DNA of 64,000 bases. It comes from Halobaculum sp. XH14 (lineage in GTDB: Archaea; Halobacteriota; Halobacteria; Halobacteriales; Haloferacaceae). The position numbers and the translations under genes are program-made. The stretch is from assembly GCF_032116555.1 (NCBI RefSeq), contig NZ_CP134949.1, positions 310,001-374,000 of the forward strand, in the 5' to 3' direction. Under the pieces are notes generated by a model. The model made no database searches, had not been told where the DNA came from, and saw only the letters and a program-made list of their open reading frames with translations. Of this stretch, positions 33,892-42,046 are shown piece by piece; the first letter of the stretch is position 1, and every line of letters begins with the position of its first letter.

Positions 33892-34920
33892 ATGACACTA
33901 CTCGAACTCGACGATCTCGGCGTGACCTACGAGGAGGACGGCGCGGACGTACACGCGGTCGACGGCGTCGACCTGTCGGTCGAAGCCGGCGAGACGCTCG
34001 GCATCGTCGGCGAGAGCGGCTGTGGCAAGTCGACGGTGATCAAGTCGCTCGTCGACATCCTCGACGAGAACGGCTCGGTGTCGGCCGGGGAGATCCGGTT
34101 CCGCGGCGAGGACCTCGTGGGCTTCTCACAGGAGCGACTGAACGAGGAGGTCCGGTGGACCGAGATCTCCTACATCCCGCAGAACGCGATGGCGTCGCTC
34201 GACCCGGTGTACCGCATCGGTGCACAGATAATCGAGGTGATTCGGGCACACACCGACGCGACCGAGGGGGAGGCGCGGGCCCGGGCGGAGGAACTGCTGG
34301 TCGACGTCGGCCTCGACGCGGAACGGCTCTCCGATTACCCGCACGAGCTCTCGGGCGGGCAGCGCCAGCGCGCCGTCATCGCGCTCGCGCTCGCACTCGA
34401 GCCGTCGGTCATCCTCGCCGACGAGCCGACGACCGGCCTCGACGTCGTCATCCAGGACGAGATCCTCAAGCTGCTCTCGGAGATCCAGGCGGAGGTGAAC
34501 TGCGCCATCGTGCTCGTCACCCACGACATGAGCGTCGTCGCCGAGATCGCCGACACGATCGCCGTGATGTACGGCGGCCGGGTGATGGAGGTCGGGGACA
34601 CGACCGACGTGTTCACCGACAGCACCCACCCGTACACGATCGGGCTGAAGAACGCGTTCCCGACGCTTGAGCGCGGGAGCGACACGTCGCGGCTCGTCTC
34701 CATCCCGGGGTCGCCGCCGAACCTCCGGCACCCGCCCTCCGGCTGTCGGTTCACGGACCGATGCCCGTTCGCGACCGAGGAGTGTACGGCCGTCGAGCCG
34801 CCGACGGTCGAGGTCGGCGACGGGCAGCGCGCGAAGTGTCACTACACGGACCGGGCGGCCGAGTTCAGGCGCCGCGGGGAGTCATCGGACGTCTGGCTCG
34901 AAGCCGGAGGTGACGACTGA
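33892..34920 (+). CDS. ABC transporter ATPase, DppD type
   Basis: The 342-residue nucleotide-binding subunit has Walker A GESGCGKST near residue 40, signature LSGGQRQR near 158, Walker B VILADEPTTGLD, and switch histidine in VLVTHDMSVVAEI. The C-terminal oligopeptide/dipeptide domain has the cysteine pattern GCRFTDRCPFATEEC typical of DppD/OppD, which may hold an Fe-S cluster. The last codons contain GGAGGTG and the stop overlaps the next ATG. Confidence 0.93.
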   Translation: MTLLELDDLGVTYEEDGADVHAVDGVDLSVEAGETLGIVGESGCGKSTVIKSLVDILDENGSVSAGEIRFRGEDLVGFSQERLNEEVRWTEISYIPQNAMASLDPVYRIGAQIIEVIRAHTDATEGEARARAEELLVDVGLDAERLSDYPHELSGGQRQRAVIALALALEPSVILADEPTTGLDVVIQDEILKLLSEIQAEVNCAIVLVTHDMSVVAEIADTIAVMYGGRVMEVGDTTDVFTDSTHPYTIGLKNAFPTLERGSDTSRLVSIPGSPPNLRHPPSGCRFTDRCPFATEECTAVEPPTVEVGDGQRAKCHYTDRAAEFRRRGESSDVWLEAGGDD

Positions 34921-34925
34921 TGGCG
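34903..34925 (+). promoter_or_regulatory. Shine-Dalgarno and coupling junction between the ATPase genes
   Basis: GGAGGTG seven bases before ATG 34920. The 23-base stretch is identical to 17598-17620 at the E1 alpha/E1 beta junction. Confidence 0.6.
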
Positions 34926-35939
34926 GCACAGGAAGCGAACTCCTCGACGCTGTTCGACGTCCGCGACCTCCGGAAGTGGTTCCGGTCCACGGGCGAGGCG
35001 TCGCTGCTCTCGTCGCTGTTCTCGGACCCGAGCCACCTGAAGGCGGTCGACGACGTCGCATTGACGATCGACCGCGGCGAGATCGTCGGGCTCGCGGGTC
35101 AGAGCGGCTGCGGGAAGTCGACGCTCGGCGAACTGCTGGTCGGGCTCCAGGAGCCGACCGGCGGGGAGATCACGTTCGACGGGGAGCCGCTTTCGGAGTT
35201 CGGCGGCTCCGAGATGCAGGCGTTCCGGCGGCGGGCACAGGTCATCTTCCAGGACCCGTACGAGGCGATGAACCCGCGGTTCCCGGTCGCCCGCATCGTC
35301 TCCGAGCCGCTGAAGATCCACGGCATCGGCGACCGCGAGTCCCGGACCGACCGGACCATCGAGACGCTCGAGGAGGTCGGCCTCTCGCCGCCCGAGAAGT
35401 ACCTGGACAAGCTCCCGGGGGAGCTGTCGGGCGGGGAGCGTCAGCGGGTGTGTATCGCCCGGGCGATCATCCTCGATCCGGACTTCCTCGTGGCCGATGA
35501 GCCGGTCTCGATGCTCGACGTGAGCGTCCGGACCGGCATCCTCCACCTGTTCGAGCGCCTGCAGGCAGAGCGGGACCTCTCGATCCTGTACATCTCACAC
35601 GACCTCTCGACGATCAACTACCTCGCGGACCGCACGATGATCATGTACCTCGGCAAGATCGTGGAGACCGGGCCGACCGAGGAGGTGATCCACGAGCCCT
35701 CCCACCCGTACACGGAGGCGCTGCTCGACTCGGTCCCGAACCCGGATCCGAGCGCGACCCGCTCGTGGGGGAAGCTGGAGGGGAAGGTGCCCAGCCCGAC
35801 CGACGTCCCGAGCGGCTGTCGGTTCCACCCGCGCTGTGAGTACGCGACCGAGGAGTGTACCGAGTCCGAACCGGCGCTGAAAGAACGGGGCCGGACGGGT
35901 CACGACGTGGCCTGCATCCACCCGCTCCATGAGTCCTGA
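34920..35939 (+). CDS. ABC transporter ATPase, DppF type
   Basis: The 339-residue second ATPase of the importer has Walker A GQSGCGKST, the DppF-type Q-loop IFQDPYEAMNPRFPV, signature LSGGERQRV, Walker B FLVADEPVSMLDVS, and switch histidine in LYISHDLSTINYLADR. The C-terminal cysteine segment GCRFHPRCEYATEEC completes the family pattern. A 25-residue insertion between the first strand and Walker A (FRSTGEASLLSSLFSDPSHL) is common in archaeal DppF. Together with the four upstream genes it makes a complete importer. Confidence 0.93.
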   Translation: MAAQEANSSTLFDVRDLRKWFRSTGEASLLSSLFSDPSHLKAVDDVALTIDRGEIVGLAGQSGCGKSTLGELLVGLQEPTGGEITFDGEPLSEFGGSEMQAFRRRAQVIFQDPYEAMNPRFPVARIVSEPLKIHGIGDRESRTDRTIETLEEVGLSPPEKYLDKLPGELSGGERQRVCIARAIILDPDFLVADEPVSMLDVSVRTGILHLFERLQAERDLSILYISHDLSTINYLADRTMIMYLGKIVETGPTEEVIHEPSHPYTEALLDSVPNPDPSATRSWGKLEGKVPSPTDVPSGCRFHPRCEYATEECTESEPALKERGRTGHDVACIHPLHES

Positions 35940-35993
35940 GACGATGTACCTGCGATCCACACGCACACCGACCGGCCGTTCGAGGAGTCGACC

Positions 35994-37109
35994 ATGAGCG
36001 CGACCGTCGCCGACGTCGAGGCGATCCCCGTCGAGATGGCCGTGACCTCCCTCGAGGCGGGCGGCATCGCCCCGTACGTCGGGAACGCCTCCTCGGTCGA
36101 GGAGGTCGAACGCGTGCTGCTCAGGCTGACGACCGAGTCCGGGATCGAGGGCTGGGGCGAGATCAGGCCCTCCCCGTCGGTCGAGTCGACGGTCGGGGTG
36201 CTGGAGGCCGACGTGATCCCGGCGGCGGTCGGCCGGGAGGTCTGGGAGATCGAGTCGTTCGTCCGCTCGTTCGAGTACGAGTATCTCGACCTGAACGGCT
36301 ACGTCGCCGGCGTGGAGATGGCGATGTGGGACGCGCTGGGGAAGCACCTCGACGCGCCGCTCCACCGGCTCATCGGCGGGAAGTGCGCCGACGAGGTTCC
36401 GATCGCGAACACGCTCGGAATTCTCGACCCGGAGGAGTCCCGGACGTACGCCCGCCGGGCGCTCGAGGCGGGGTACGACGTCCTCAAGACGAAGGCGGGC
36501 AGGGACTGGGAACGGGACGTCGAGCGGGTCGTGGCGATGCACGAGGAGGTCGACGGCGAACTGGAGTTCCGCGTCGACCCGAACCAGGGGTGGCGCTTCG
36601 AGGACGCCGTCCGCGTCGGCGCCAGACTGGAGGACGAGGGAATCTACCTCCAGTACCTCGAACAGCCGATCCGCATCGACTCCGTCGGCACGTACGAGCG
36701 CCTGCGGAACCGGCTCAGGACGCCCGTCGGCATCAACGAGGACGCGTACTTCCCGCGGCACCTCTCACAGCTTCTCAGCGCGGACGCCATCGACGTCGCC
36801 GTCGTCGACCTCGTGCCGGCCGGCGGGGTGCTCGCGCTGAAGGGACAGGCCGCCGTGGCGGACGAGCACGGCGTCTCGGTCGCCCACCACGACGGGTTCG
36901 ACCTCGGGATCAAGAAGGCGGCCGTGTTGCACGCGGTCGCCAGCACGCCGGCGATCAACCTCGCGGTGGACACCGTCTACCAGGCGTGGGACGATCATCT
37001 CCTCGAGGAGCCGCTCACGGTCGCCGACGGGGCGATGCCGGTCCCCGAGGGCCCGGGGCTCGGCGTGTCGGTCGACGAGGGGAAGCTGGAGCGGTATCGG
37101 CTGGACTGA
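35994..37109 (+). CDS. Enolase-superfamily (mandelate racemase/muconate lactonizing) enzyme
   Basis: The 371-residue protein has an N-terminal capping domain (residues about 1-130) and a barrel domain. The KxK motif of the MR/MLE group is Lys165-Thr-Lys167 (DVLKTKAGRD); metal ligands are Asp in FRVDPNQGW, Glu in YLEQPI and Glu in GINEDAYF. VAHHDGFDLGIKK supplies the barrel-7 His. This suits either an acid-sugar dehydratase or an epimerase/racemase. It follows the ABC operon by 54 bases on the same strand, so its substrate may be delivered by that importer or be a later intermediate. Confidence 0.88.
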   Translation: MSATVADVEAIPVEMAVTSLEAGGIAPYVGNASSVEEVERVLLRLTTESGIEGWGEIRPSPSVESTVGVLEADVIPAAVGREVWEIESFVRSFEYEYLDLNGYVAGVEMAMWDALGKHLDAPLHRLIGGKCADEVPIANTLGILDPEESRTYARRALEAGYDVLKTKAGRDWERDVERVVAMHEEVDGELEFRVDPNQGWRFEDAVRVGARLEDEGIYLQYLEQPIRIDSVGTYERLRNRLRTPVGINEDAYFPRHLSQLLSADAIDVAVVDLVPAGGVLALKGQAAVADEHGVSVAHHDGFDLGIKKAAVLHAVASTPAINLAVDTVYQAWDDHLLEEPLTVADGAMPVPEGPGLGVSVDEGKLERYRLD

Positions 37110-37172
37110 GCGTCCGTCAGGCCGGTCGCGAAACCGTCGGGGACCGAGCGTCGAGCGAGCGTTCGAACGCGC

Positions 37173-38060
37173 TCAGCCGTGTCGGCAGGGGTTCGAGAGT
37201 TCGCCGATGCCCTCGACGCCGACCGTGATCTCGTCGCCATCCTCGAGGTAGATCGGCGGCTCCCGGAACGCGCCGACGCCGGGCGGCGTCCCGGTGAGGA
37301 TGACGTCGCCGGGGACGAGCGTGAACGCCTCGCTGCAGAAGGAGACGAGTTCGTCGATGCCGAACAACAGGTCGGCCGTCGTCGACTCCTGGAGGCGTTC
37401 GCCGTTCAGATCGGCCCACAGCGCGAGGTCCTCGGGGTCGCCGAGTTCGTCCCCGGTCACGAGTTCGGGGCCGAGCGGGCAGAACGTGTCGAGCGTCTTC
37501 CCCCGGACCCACTGGTCGTCGGCGAACTGGAGGTCCCGGGCCGAGACGTCGTTCGCCACGGTGTAGCCCGCGAGGTACTCCCGCGCGTCGGCCTCGTCGA
37601 CGCGGCGCGCCTCCCGACCGACGACGGCCGCCAGTTCGACCTCGTAGTCGACCTCGTCGGTGAGCGCCGGGTCCCACGCGATCGGGGCGTCGGGCCCGGT
37701 GATCGCCGTCGGGTACTTCGAGAAGAGGACGGGGTTCTCGGGGGCCGTCTCGCCCGTTTCCTCGACGTGTTCGACGTAGTTCAGGCCGACGCAGATGACC
37801 TTCTGTGGGTCCTCGACCGGCGCGAGGAGATCGACGTCGGGTCGGTCGTGCGTTCCGACGCCCGCCTCCCGGGCGTGGGCCGCGAGCAGGTCGAGCTTCT
37901 CCCGCCAGCGTGGCTGGGACAGGAGTTCGCGTGTGCTCCCGGGGACGCCGACGTCGAGGGCCTCGCCGACCGTCCGCAGGTCGGCGACGACGCCCTCGTC
38001 CGGCAGCGAGACCCCGACGCGGGACGTGGTTCCGTCGCTGGTGAATCGAACGAGTCGCAT
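37173..38060 (-). CDS. Fumarylacetoacetate-hydrolase (FAH) family protein, first copy
   Basis: The 295-residue protein has a short N-terminal domain and the FAH barrel. Characteristic blocks are VICVGLNYVEHVEETG, PENPVLFSKYPTAITGP, the metal ligands Glu-x-Glu in DEVDYEVELAAVVG, NDVSARDLQFADDQWVRGKT and VILTGTPPGVG. In haloarchaea a family member acts as 2-keto-3-deoxypentonate dehydratase (XacE of the xylose/arabinose pathway); others hydrolyse acylpyruvates. The neighbouring enolase-type enzyme and aldehyde dehydrogenase would fit the dehydratase role. It is convergent with the enolase-type gene. Confidence 0.88.
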   Translation of the reverse strand: MRLVRFTSDGTTSRVGVSLPDEGVVADLRTVGEALDVGVPGSTRELLSQPRWREKLDLLAAHAREAGVGTHDRPDVDLLAPVEDPQKVICVGLNYVEHVEETGETAPENPVLFSKYPTAITGPDAPIAWDPALTDEVDYEVELAAVVGREARRVDEADAREYLAGYTVANDVSARDLQFADDQWVRGKTLDTFCPLGPELVTGDELGDPEDLALWADLNGERLQESTTADLLFGIDELVSFCSEAFTLVPGDVILTGTPPGVGAFREPPIYLEDGDEITVGVEGIGELSNPCRHG

Positions 38061-38258
38061 GGTACTCCCATCGCTCACGGGTGGCATTAGCGTTTGGTCC
38101 ACGGGGAATTTCGTGGCTCGGGTCGATCGAAGTCGATGAGATATGACAGAAAATCTTATATTCTACTTACTTCACAAAATTCTGATGGTTATTCGAGCGA
38201 GACAATGCCTCGGCCCCTCCTCGATTCCCACTTTCACGCTTCCGGCGTCTCCTCGGCT

Positions 38259-38555
38259 TCAGGGAACCGGAAGAATCACTGTACCCGGGTGCTTTTCGTC
38301 CTCGGCCACACGGATTTCCCCTTCGACGTCGGTCCGACCATCGTCGTCCACGAGTCCGATTCCGCGATGGTCACGCTCGGTCGCGTTCGCCCGGTGAAAC
38401 GCTGCCAGTCGTTCGACGAAACGACTGAGTGCGGCGTCATCGACGCCGCGGACGTCGTGGCTCCGAAGCCGTGGACGCCTGCTGTACTTCCGATCCGACG
38501 ATTCTCCGGCCGCGACTCGCGGATCGACGAGCAGGCCCGGATGGGCCGTCGGGAG
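38259..38555 (-). pseudogene. Probable remnant of an unidentified gene
   Basis: The minus-strand frame is bounded by TAG 38556-38558 and TGA 38259-38261 and has no usable start near its 5' end. Its sequence has protein-like character: DVRGVDDAALSRFVERLAAF then HRANATERDHRGIGLVDDDG and a final VILPVP. Codon use is that of haloarchaeal genes. It looks like the 3' part of a gene whose 5' end was lost. The family is not recognised. Confidence 0.35.
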
Positions 38556-38720
38556 CTAAAATAATATTCGAAACATGTGTATATCACTATTCGAATGGTT
38601 CTCTCACTGGTCGAGCCCCTTGACCGCCTCGAAGACGTCGATCGAGTCCCGACGGACCGGCATCGCCGCGATGCCGGGATCGGACTCGCTCGTGGGTGAG
38701 GGCGGTCGCGGAGAGTCCGG

Positions 38721-38727
38721 TTTTATC
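38721..38727 (+). promoter_or_regulatory. TATA box of the sugar dehydrogenase gene
   Basis: TTTTATC is centred about 29 bp before ATG 38753. It supports this start over ATG 38741. Confidence 0.55.
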
Positions 38728-38752
38728 ACCGTCGTCCCCGATGGCGTTGCTA

Positions 38753-39826
38753 ATGAGTCTCGAATCATACCTCGACGGCTTCGAGAGGCGCGACTGGCGG
38801 ACGGCCACGGACGGGACCGTCCGGCTCGCCGTCATCGGGCTCGGCTGGTGGACGCTCGATCAGGCGATCCCCGCGATCACCGGGGCGGAACGCTGTGAGA
38901 CGACCGTCGCGGTCAGCGGCTCGACGGAGAAGGCCGACCGCGTCGCGGCCGAACGGGCGACCGTCGAGCACGGGCTCACCTACGACGAGTTCCACGAGGG
39001 CGTCGCGTCGGACGCCTACGACGCCGTCTACGTCTGCTCGCCGAACGCGCTCCATCTGCCGTACGTCGAAACCGCCGCCGAACTCGGGAAGGCGGTCCTC
39101 TGTGAGAAACCGATCGAGGCCAGCGTGGAGCGGGCCCGGGAGATGGTCGAGGTCTGTGCGGACGCCGACGTGCCGCTGGCGGTCGCCTACCGGATGCAGA
39201 CCGAACCGGCGATCCGACGCGCCAGGGAGCTCGTCCGGGCCGGCGCCATCGGCGACCCCGTTCACGCGATCGGCACAAACTCCCAGACGATGGTCGACCT
39301 GGCCGAGAGTCCGAACCAGTGGCGGCTGAACCCGGACCTGGCCGGGCCCGGCGCCACGGTGACCGACATCGGGATCTACCCGCTGAACACGACGCGGTTC
39401 CTCCTCGACGCCGACCCCGTCGCCGTCCAGGGGGTCATGCGCTCGGAGCACGACGCGTTCGCCGACGTCCCCGACGAACACGCCGCGTTCACGACGACGT
39501 TTTCGGACGGCACGTACCTGGCCTGTACGGCCAGCCAGAACGCCCAGTCCTCGACGAGCCTCAGACTCGTCGGCACCGAGGGCGAACTGTACGTCGAGCC
39601 AGCCTACCACATGGAGACGGAGCTCCGCGTGACCCGCGGCGGCACCAGCGTCGCGCTCGACACGCCGGGGGTCAACCAGATGACCGAACTGTTCGACTAC
39701 TTCGCCGACCGCGTGCTCAGCGGCGCCGAGATCGGCCCGGACGGGGAACACGGCGTGATCGACATGCGGGCGATCGAAGCGATCTACGAGGCGGCGTCGT
39801 CGGGACGGACGGTCGAACTCGACTGA
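38753..39826 (+). CDS. Gfo/Idh/MocA sugar dehydrogenase, similar to haloarchaeal xylose dehydrogenase
   Basis: The protein has 357 residues. The start [15 protein letters not shown] then [19 protein letters not shown] matches the N-terminus I remember for haloarchaeal Gfo6/XacA D-xylose 1-dehydrogenases, including the unusual GLGWW after the first strand. The dinucleotide loop GxGxxx, the family motif [12 protein letters not shown] (catalytic lysine) and the C-terminal beta domain ([19 protein letters not shown]) are present. It oxidises an aldose at C1 with NAD(P)+. Here it is followed by an aldolase gene and faces a galactonate dehydratase and a beta-galactosidase, so galactose may be the physiological substrate instead of xylose. 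Confidence 0.85.
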   Translation: MSLESYLDGFERRDWRTATDGTVRLAVIGLGWWTLDQAIPAITGAERCETTVAVSGSTEKADRVAAERATVEHGLTYDEFHEGVASDAYDAVYVCSPNALHLPYVETAAELGKAVLCEKPIEASVERAREMVEVCADADVPLAVAYRMQTEPAIRRARELVRAGAIGDPVHAIGTNSQTMVDLAESPNQWRLNPDLAGPGATVTDIGIYPLNTTRFLLDADPVAVQGVMRSEHDAFADVPDEHAAFTTTFSDGTYLACTASQNAQSSTSLRLVGTEGELYVEPAYHMETELRVTRGGTSVALDTPGVNQMTELFDYFADRVLSGAEIGPDGEHGVIDMRAIEAIYEAASSGRTVELD

Positions 39827-39883
39827 GACGGGCGATCGCGGGAGCACACAGTGATGACCCTGGGGCGACGACGTGAATCCGTG

Positions 39884-40786
39884 ATGGATCCGAACGGGAC
39901 CGACGTCCTCTGTCCGCTCGTGACGCCGTTCCTCGGGGACGGCGGGGCCGACGGCGTGGACGTCGAGACGCTGGAAACGCACGTCGAGTGGCTGGTCGAG
40001 GCGGGGATCGACGGCCTCGTGCCGGTCGGGACGACCGGCGAGTTCGCCAGCCTCACCGACGAGGAACGCGAAACGGTGATCCGGACGACCGTCGACGCCG
40101 CGCCGGCGGACGTGCCGGTCGTCGCGGGCGCCGCCGCGACGAGCGTCGTCGACGCCGCCGGGTGGGTCGACCGCGTGGACGACCTCGGCGCCGACGCGGC
40201 GCTCGTCCCGCCGCCGTACTTCCACGGCGCGAGCGGGCCGGCGGGACACCGCCGATTCTTCGAGTCGGTCCTCGCCCGGTCGAGCGGCGACGTGTTCCTC
40301 TACAACTTCCCCGGCCCGGTCGGCGAACCGCTTCCCGCCGAGGTGGCGGTCGCGCTGGCGGAGCGACCACGCGTCCGCGGACTCAAGGATTCGAGCGGCG
40401 ACGTCGACTATCTCGGCCGCGTGCTGGCGCGGACGGGACCGTCGTTCCCGGTGCTCGTCGGCGCCGATTCGCTCCTCGGGACCGGAGTCGCGGTCGGCGC
40501 CGCGGGCGGGGTGAACGGCCTCGCCAACGTCGCCCCGAAACAGCTTCTCGAGATCGCCGAGTTCGCGGGCGAGGGCGACGTCCGCGGCGCGAGGGACCGG
40601 ACCCGCCGGCTCCGCCCGCTGCTCGAGGCCGCCGCCGCGCACGGCTACGCCGGGACCGTCAAGGCCGGCCTGGTGGCCCGCGGGATCTACGGGACGGCGG
40701 CGGTCAGGCCGCCGCTCGTTCCGCCAGCCGAATCGGCGTGCGAGGCGATCGGGGAGGCCGTCTCCACCCTCCTCGAGGAGTCGTAA
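39884..40786 (+). CDS. DHDPS-family aldolase, probably 2-keto-3-deoxy-sugar-acid aldolase
   Basis: The 300-residue TIM-barrel class I aldolase of the DapA/NanA/KdgA group has the GTTGEF motif at residues 49-54, the catalytic Tyr140 in FLYNFPG and the Schiff-base Lys168 in GLKDSSGD. Within haloarchaeal sugar clusters this family cleaves 2-keto-3-deoxygluconate or -galactonate to pyruvate and glyceraldehyde. The glyceraldehyde could be used after oxidation to glycerate, for which a glycerate 2-kinase is encoded at 55.3 kb. ATG 39884 (MDPNGTDV) is preferred; in-frame ATG codons at 39851 and 39854 exist. Confidence 0.85.
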   Translation: MDPNGTDVLCPLVTPFLGDGGADGVDVETLETHVEWLVEAGIDGLVPVGTTGEFASLTDEERETVIRTTVDAAPADVPVVAGAAATSVVDAAGWVDRVDDLGADAALVPPPYFHGASGPAGHRRFFESVLARSSGDVFLYNFPGPVGEPLPAEVAVALAERPRVRGLKDSSGDVDYLGRVLARTGPSFPVLVGADSLLGTGVAVGAAGGVNGLANVAPKQLLEIAEFAGEGDVRGARDRTRRLRPLLEAAAAHGYAGTVKAGLVARGIYGTAAVRPPLVPPAESACEAIGEAVSTLLEES

Positions 40787-40829
40787 CCCGCGCTCTCCCC
40801 GGGAATCGGTCGGCGGACGTCCCGCCGGA

Positions 40830-41978
40830 CTACCACTCGGCCACGCTCCCGTCGGGATGGCGCCAGACTGACGCGTCGGGGTCGTTCGTGGTGTCGAGCG
40901 GCCGGAACGCGTCCTCGTCGAGTTCGATCCCCAGTCCCGGGCCGTCCGGGATCTCGACGTAGCCGTCCTCGTACGCGAGCGCCGACGGGTCCGCGAGGTA
41001 GTCCCGGAGTTCGGCCCCCTCGTTGTAGTGGATGTGGAGGCTCTGTTCCTGGATGAGCGCGTTCGGCGTGCAGGCGTCGAGCTGGAGGCACGCGGCCAGC
41101 GCGATCGGTCCCAGGGGGCAGTGGGGCGCGAGCGCGACGTCGTACGCTTCGGCCATGCTGGCGATCTTCTTCACCTCGGTGATGCCGCCGGCGTGTGAGA
41201 GGTCGGGCTGGATCACGTCGACGGCCCCCTGTTCGAACAGACGCTTGAACTCCCAGCGGGAGAACAGCCGTTCGCCCGTGGCGATCGGCGCCGTCGTCTT
41301 CGCGGCGACCGACGGCAGCGCCTCCTCGTGCTCGGGGAGCACCGGCTCCTCGAGCCACAGCGGGTCGTACTCGTCGACCGCGGCGGCAAGCCGCGGCGCC
41401 ATCGGCTTTGCGACCCGCCCGTGGAAGTCGAGCGCGATATCCCGCTCCGGCCCGATTTCGTCCCGGACGGCCGCGACGCGATCGCGGGCCGCCTCGACTT
41501 CCGCGGCGGCGTCGATCCGGCGGAGTTCGGAGGTGGCGTTCATCTTCAGCGCGGTGAAGCCGTCCTCGACGCGCTCGCGGGCCGCCTCGGCGACCTCACC
41601 GGGCCTGTCGCCGCCGATCCACGCGTACACCCGAATCCGGTCGCGCGCTCGCCCGCCGAGCAGGTCGTGGACTGGCGCGCCCAGCGCCTTCCCCTTGAGG
41701 TCCCAGAGCGCCTGGTCGATGCCGGCGATGGCGGCCATGAGCACCGGCCCCCCGCGGTAGAACCCGCCCCGGTACATGGTGCTCCAGTGGTCCTCGATCC
41801 GGGCGGGGTTCTCGCCGACGAGGTAGCTGTCCAGCAGTTTCTCCATCGCCTCCGTGACGGTGTCGTACCCCCCGAGCCCCACGGCCTCCCCCCAGCCGAC
41901 GTGCCCGTCGCTCGTCGTCAGCTTCAGGAACACCCAGCGCGGCTCGACCGCGTACACGGCGTAGTCAGTGATGTGCAT
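40830..41978 (-). CDS. dgoD: D-galactonate dehydratase (DgoD type)
   Basis: The 382-residue protein is exactly the length of E. coli DgoD and matches it as I remember it along the chain: RWVFLKLTTSDGHVGWGE, YRGGFYRGGPVLMAAIAGI, DQALWDLKGKALGAPVHDL, LDFHGRVAKPMA, PDLSHAGGITEVKKIASMAE, AEAYDVALAPHCPLGPIALA, and the C-terminus WRHPDGSVAEW. The enolase-superfamily metal ligands (Asp, Glu, Glu) and the His of HCPLGP are conserved. It converts D-galactonate to 2-keto-3-deoxygalactonate. It is convergent with the aldolase gene, whose enzyme would take the next step. Confidence 0.92.
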   Translation of the reverse strand: MHITDYAVYAVEPRWVFLKLTTSDGHVGWGEAVGLGGYDTVTEAMEKLLDSYLVGENPARIEDHWSTMYRGGFYRGGPVLMAAIAGIDQALWDLKGKALGAPVHDLLGGRARDRIRVYAWIGGDRPGEVAEAARERVEDGFTALKMNATSELRRIDAAAEVEAARDRVAAVRDEIGPERDIALDFHGRVAKPMAPRLAAAVDEYDPLWLEEPVLPEHEEALPSVAAKTTAPIATGERLFSRWEFKRLFEQGAVDVIQPDLSHAGGITEVKKIASMAEAYDVALAPHCPLGPIALAACLQLDACTPNALIQEQSLHIHYNEGAELRDYLADPSALAYEDGYVEIPDGPGLGIELDEDAFRPLDTTNDPDASVWRHPDGSVAEW

Positions 41979-42046
41979 CCGGAAACACCACCGTCGCGGG
42001 TGAACTTTACTCGTTCGGCGCGCGCTTCGGCGAATCCGGTCGTCGC

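Larger units (their letters stand above)
38061..38752. other. Gap with AT-rich flanks and decayed coding sequence
   Basis: About 690 bases between modules A and B. AT-rich stretches at 38140-38200 and 38555-38605 enclose a segment with a remnant frame on the minus strand (38259-38555). A second short minus-strand frame at about 38611-38690 ends [13 protein letters not shown] followed by a stop, and looks like the C-terminus of a lost protein. The right end holds the promoter of the next gene. Confidence 0.45.
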
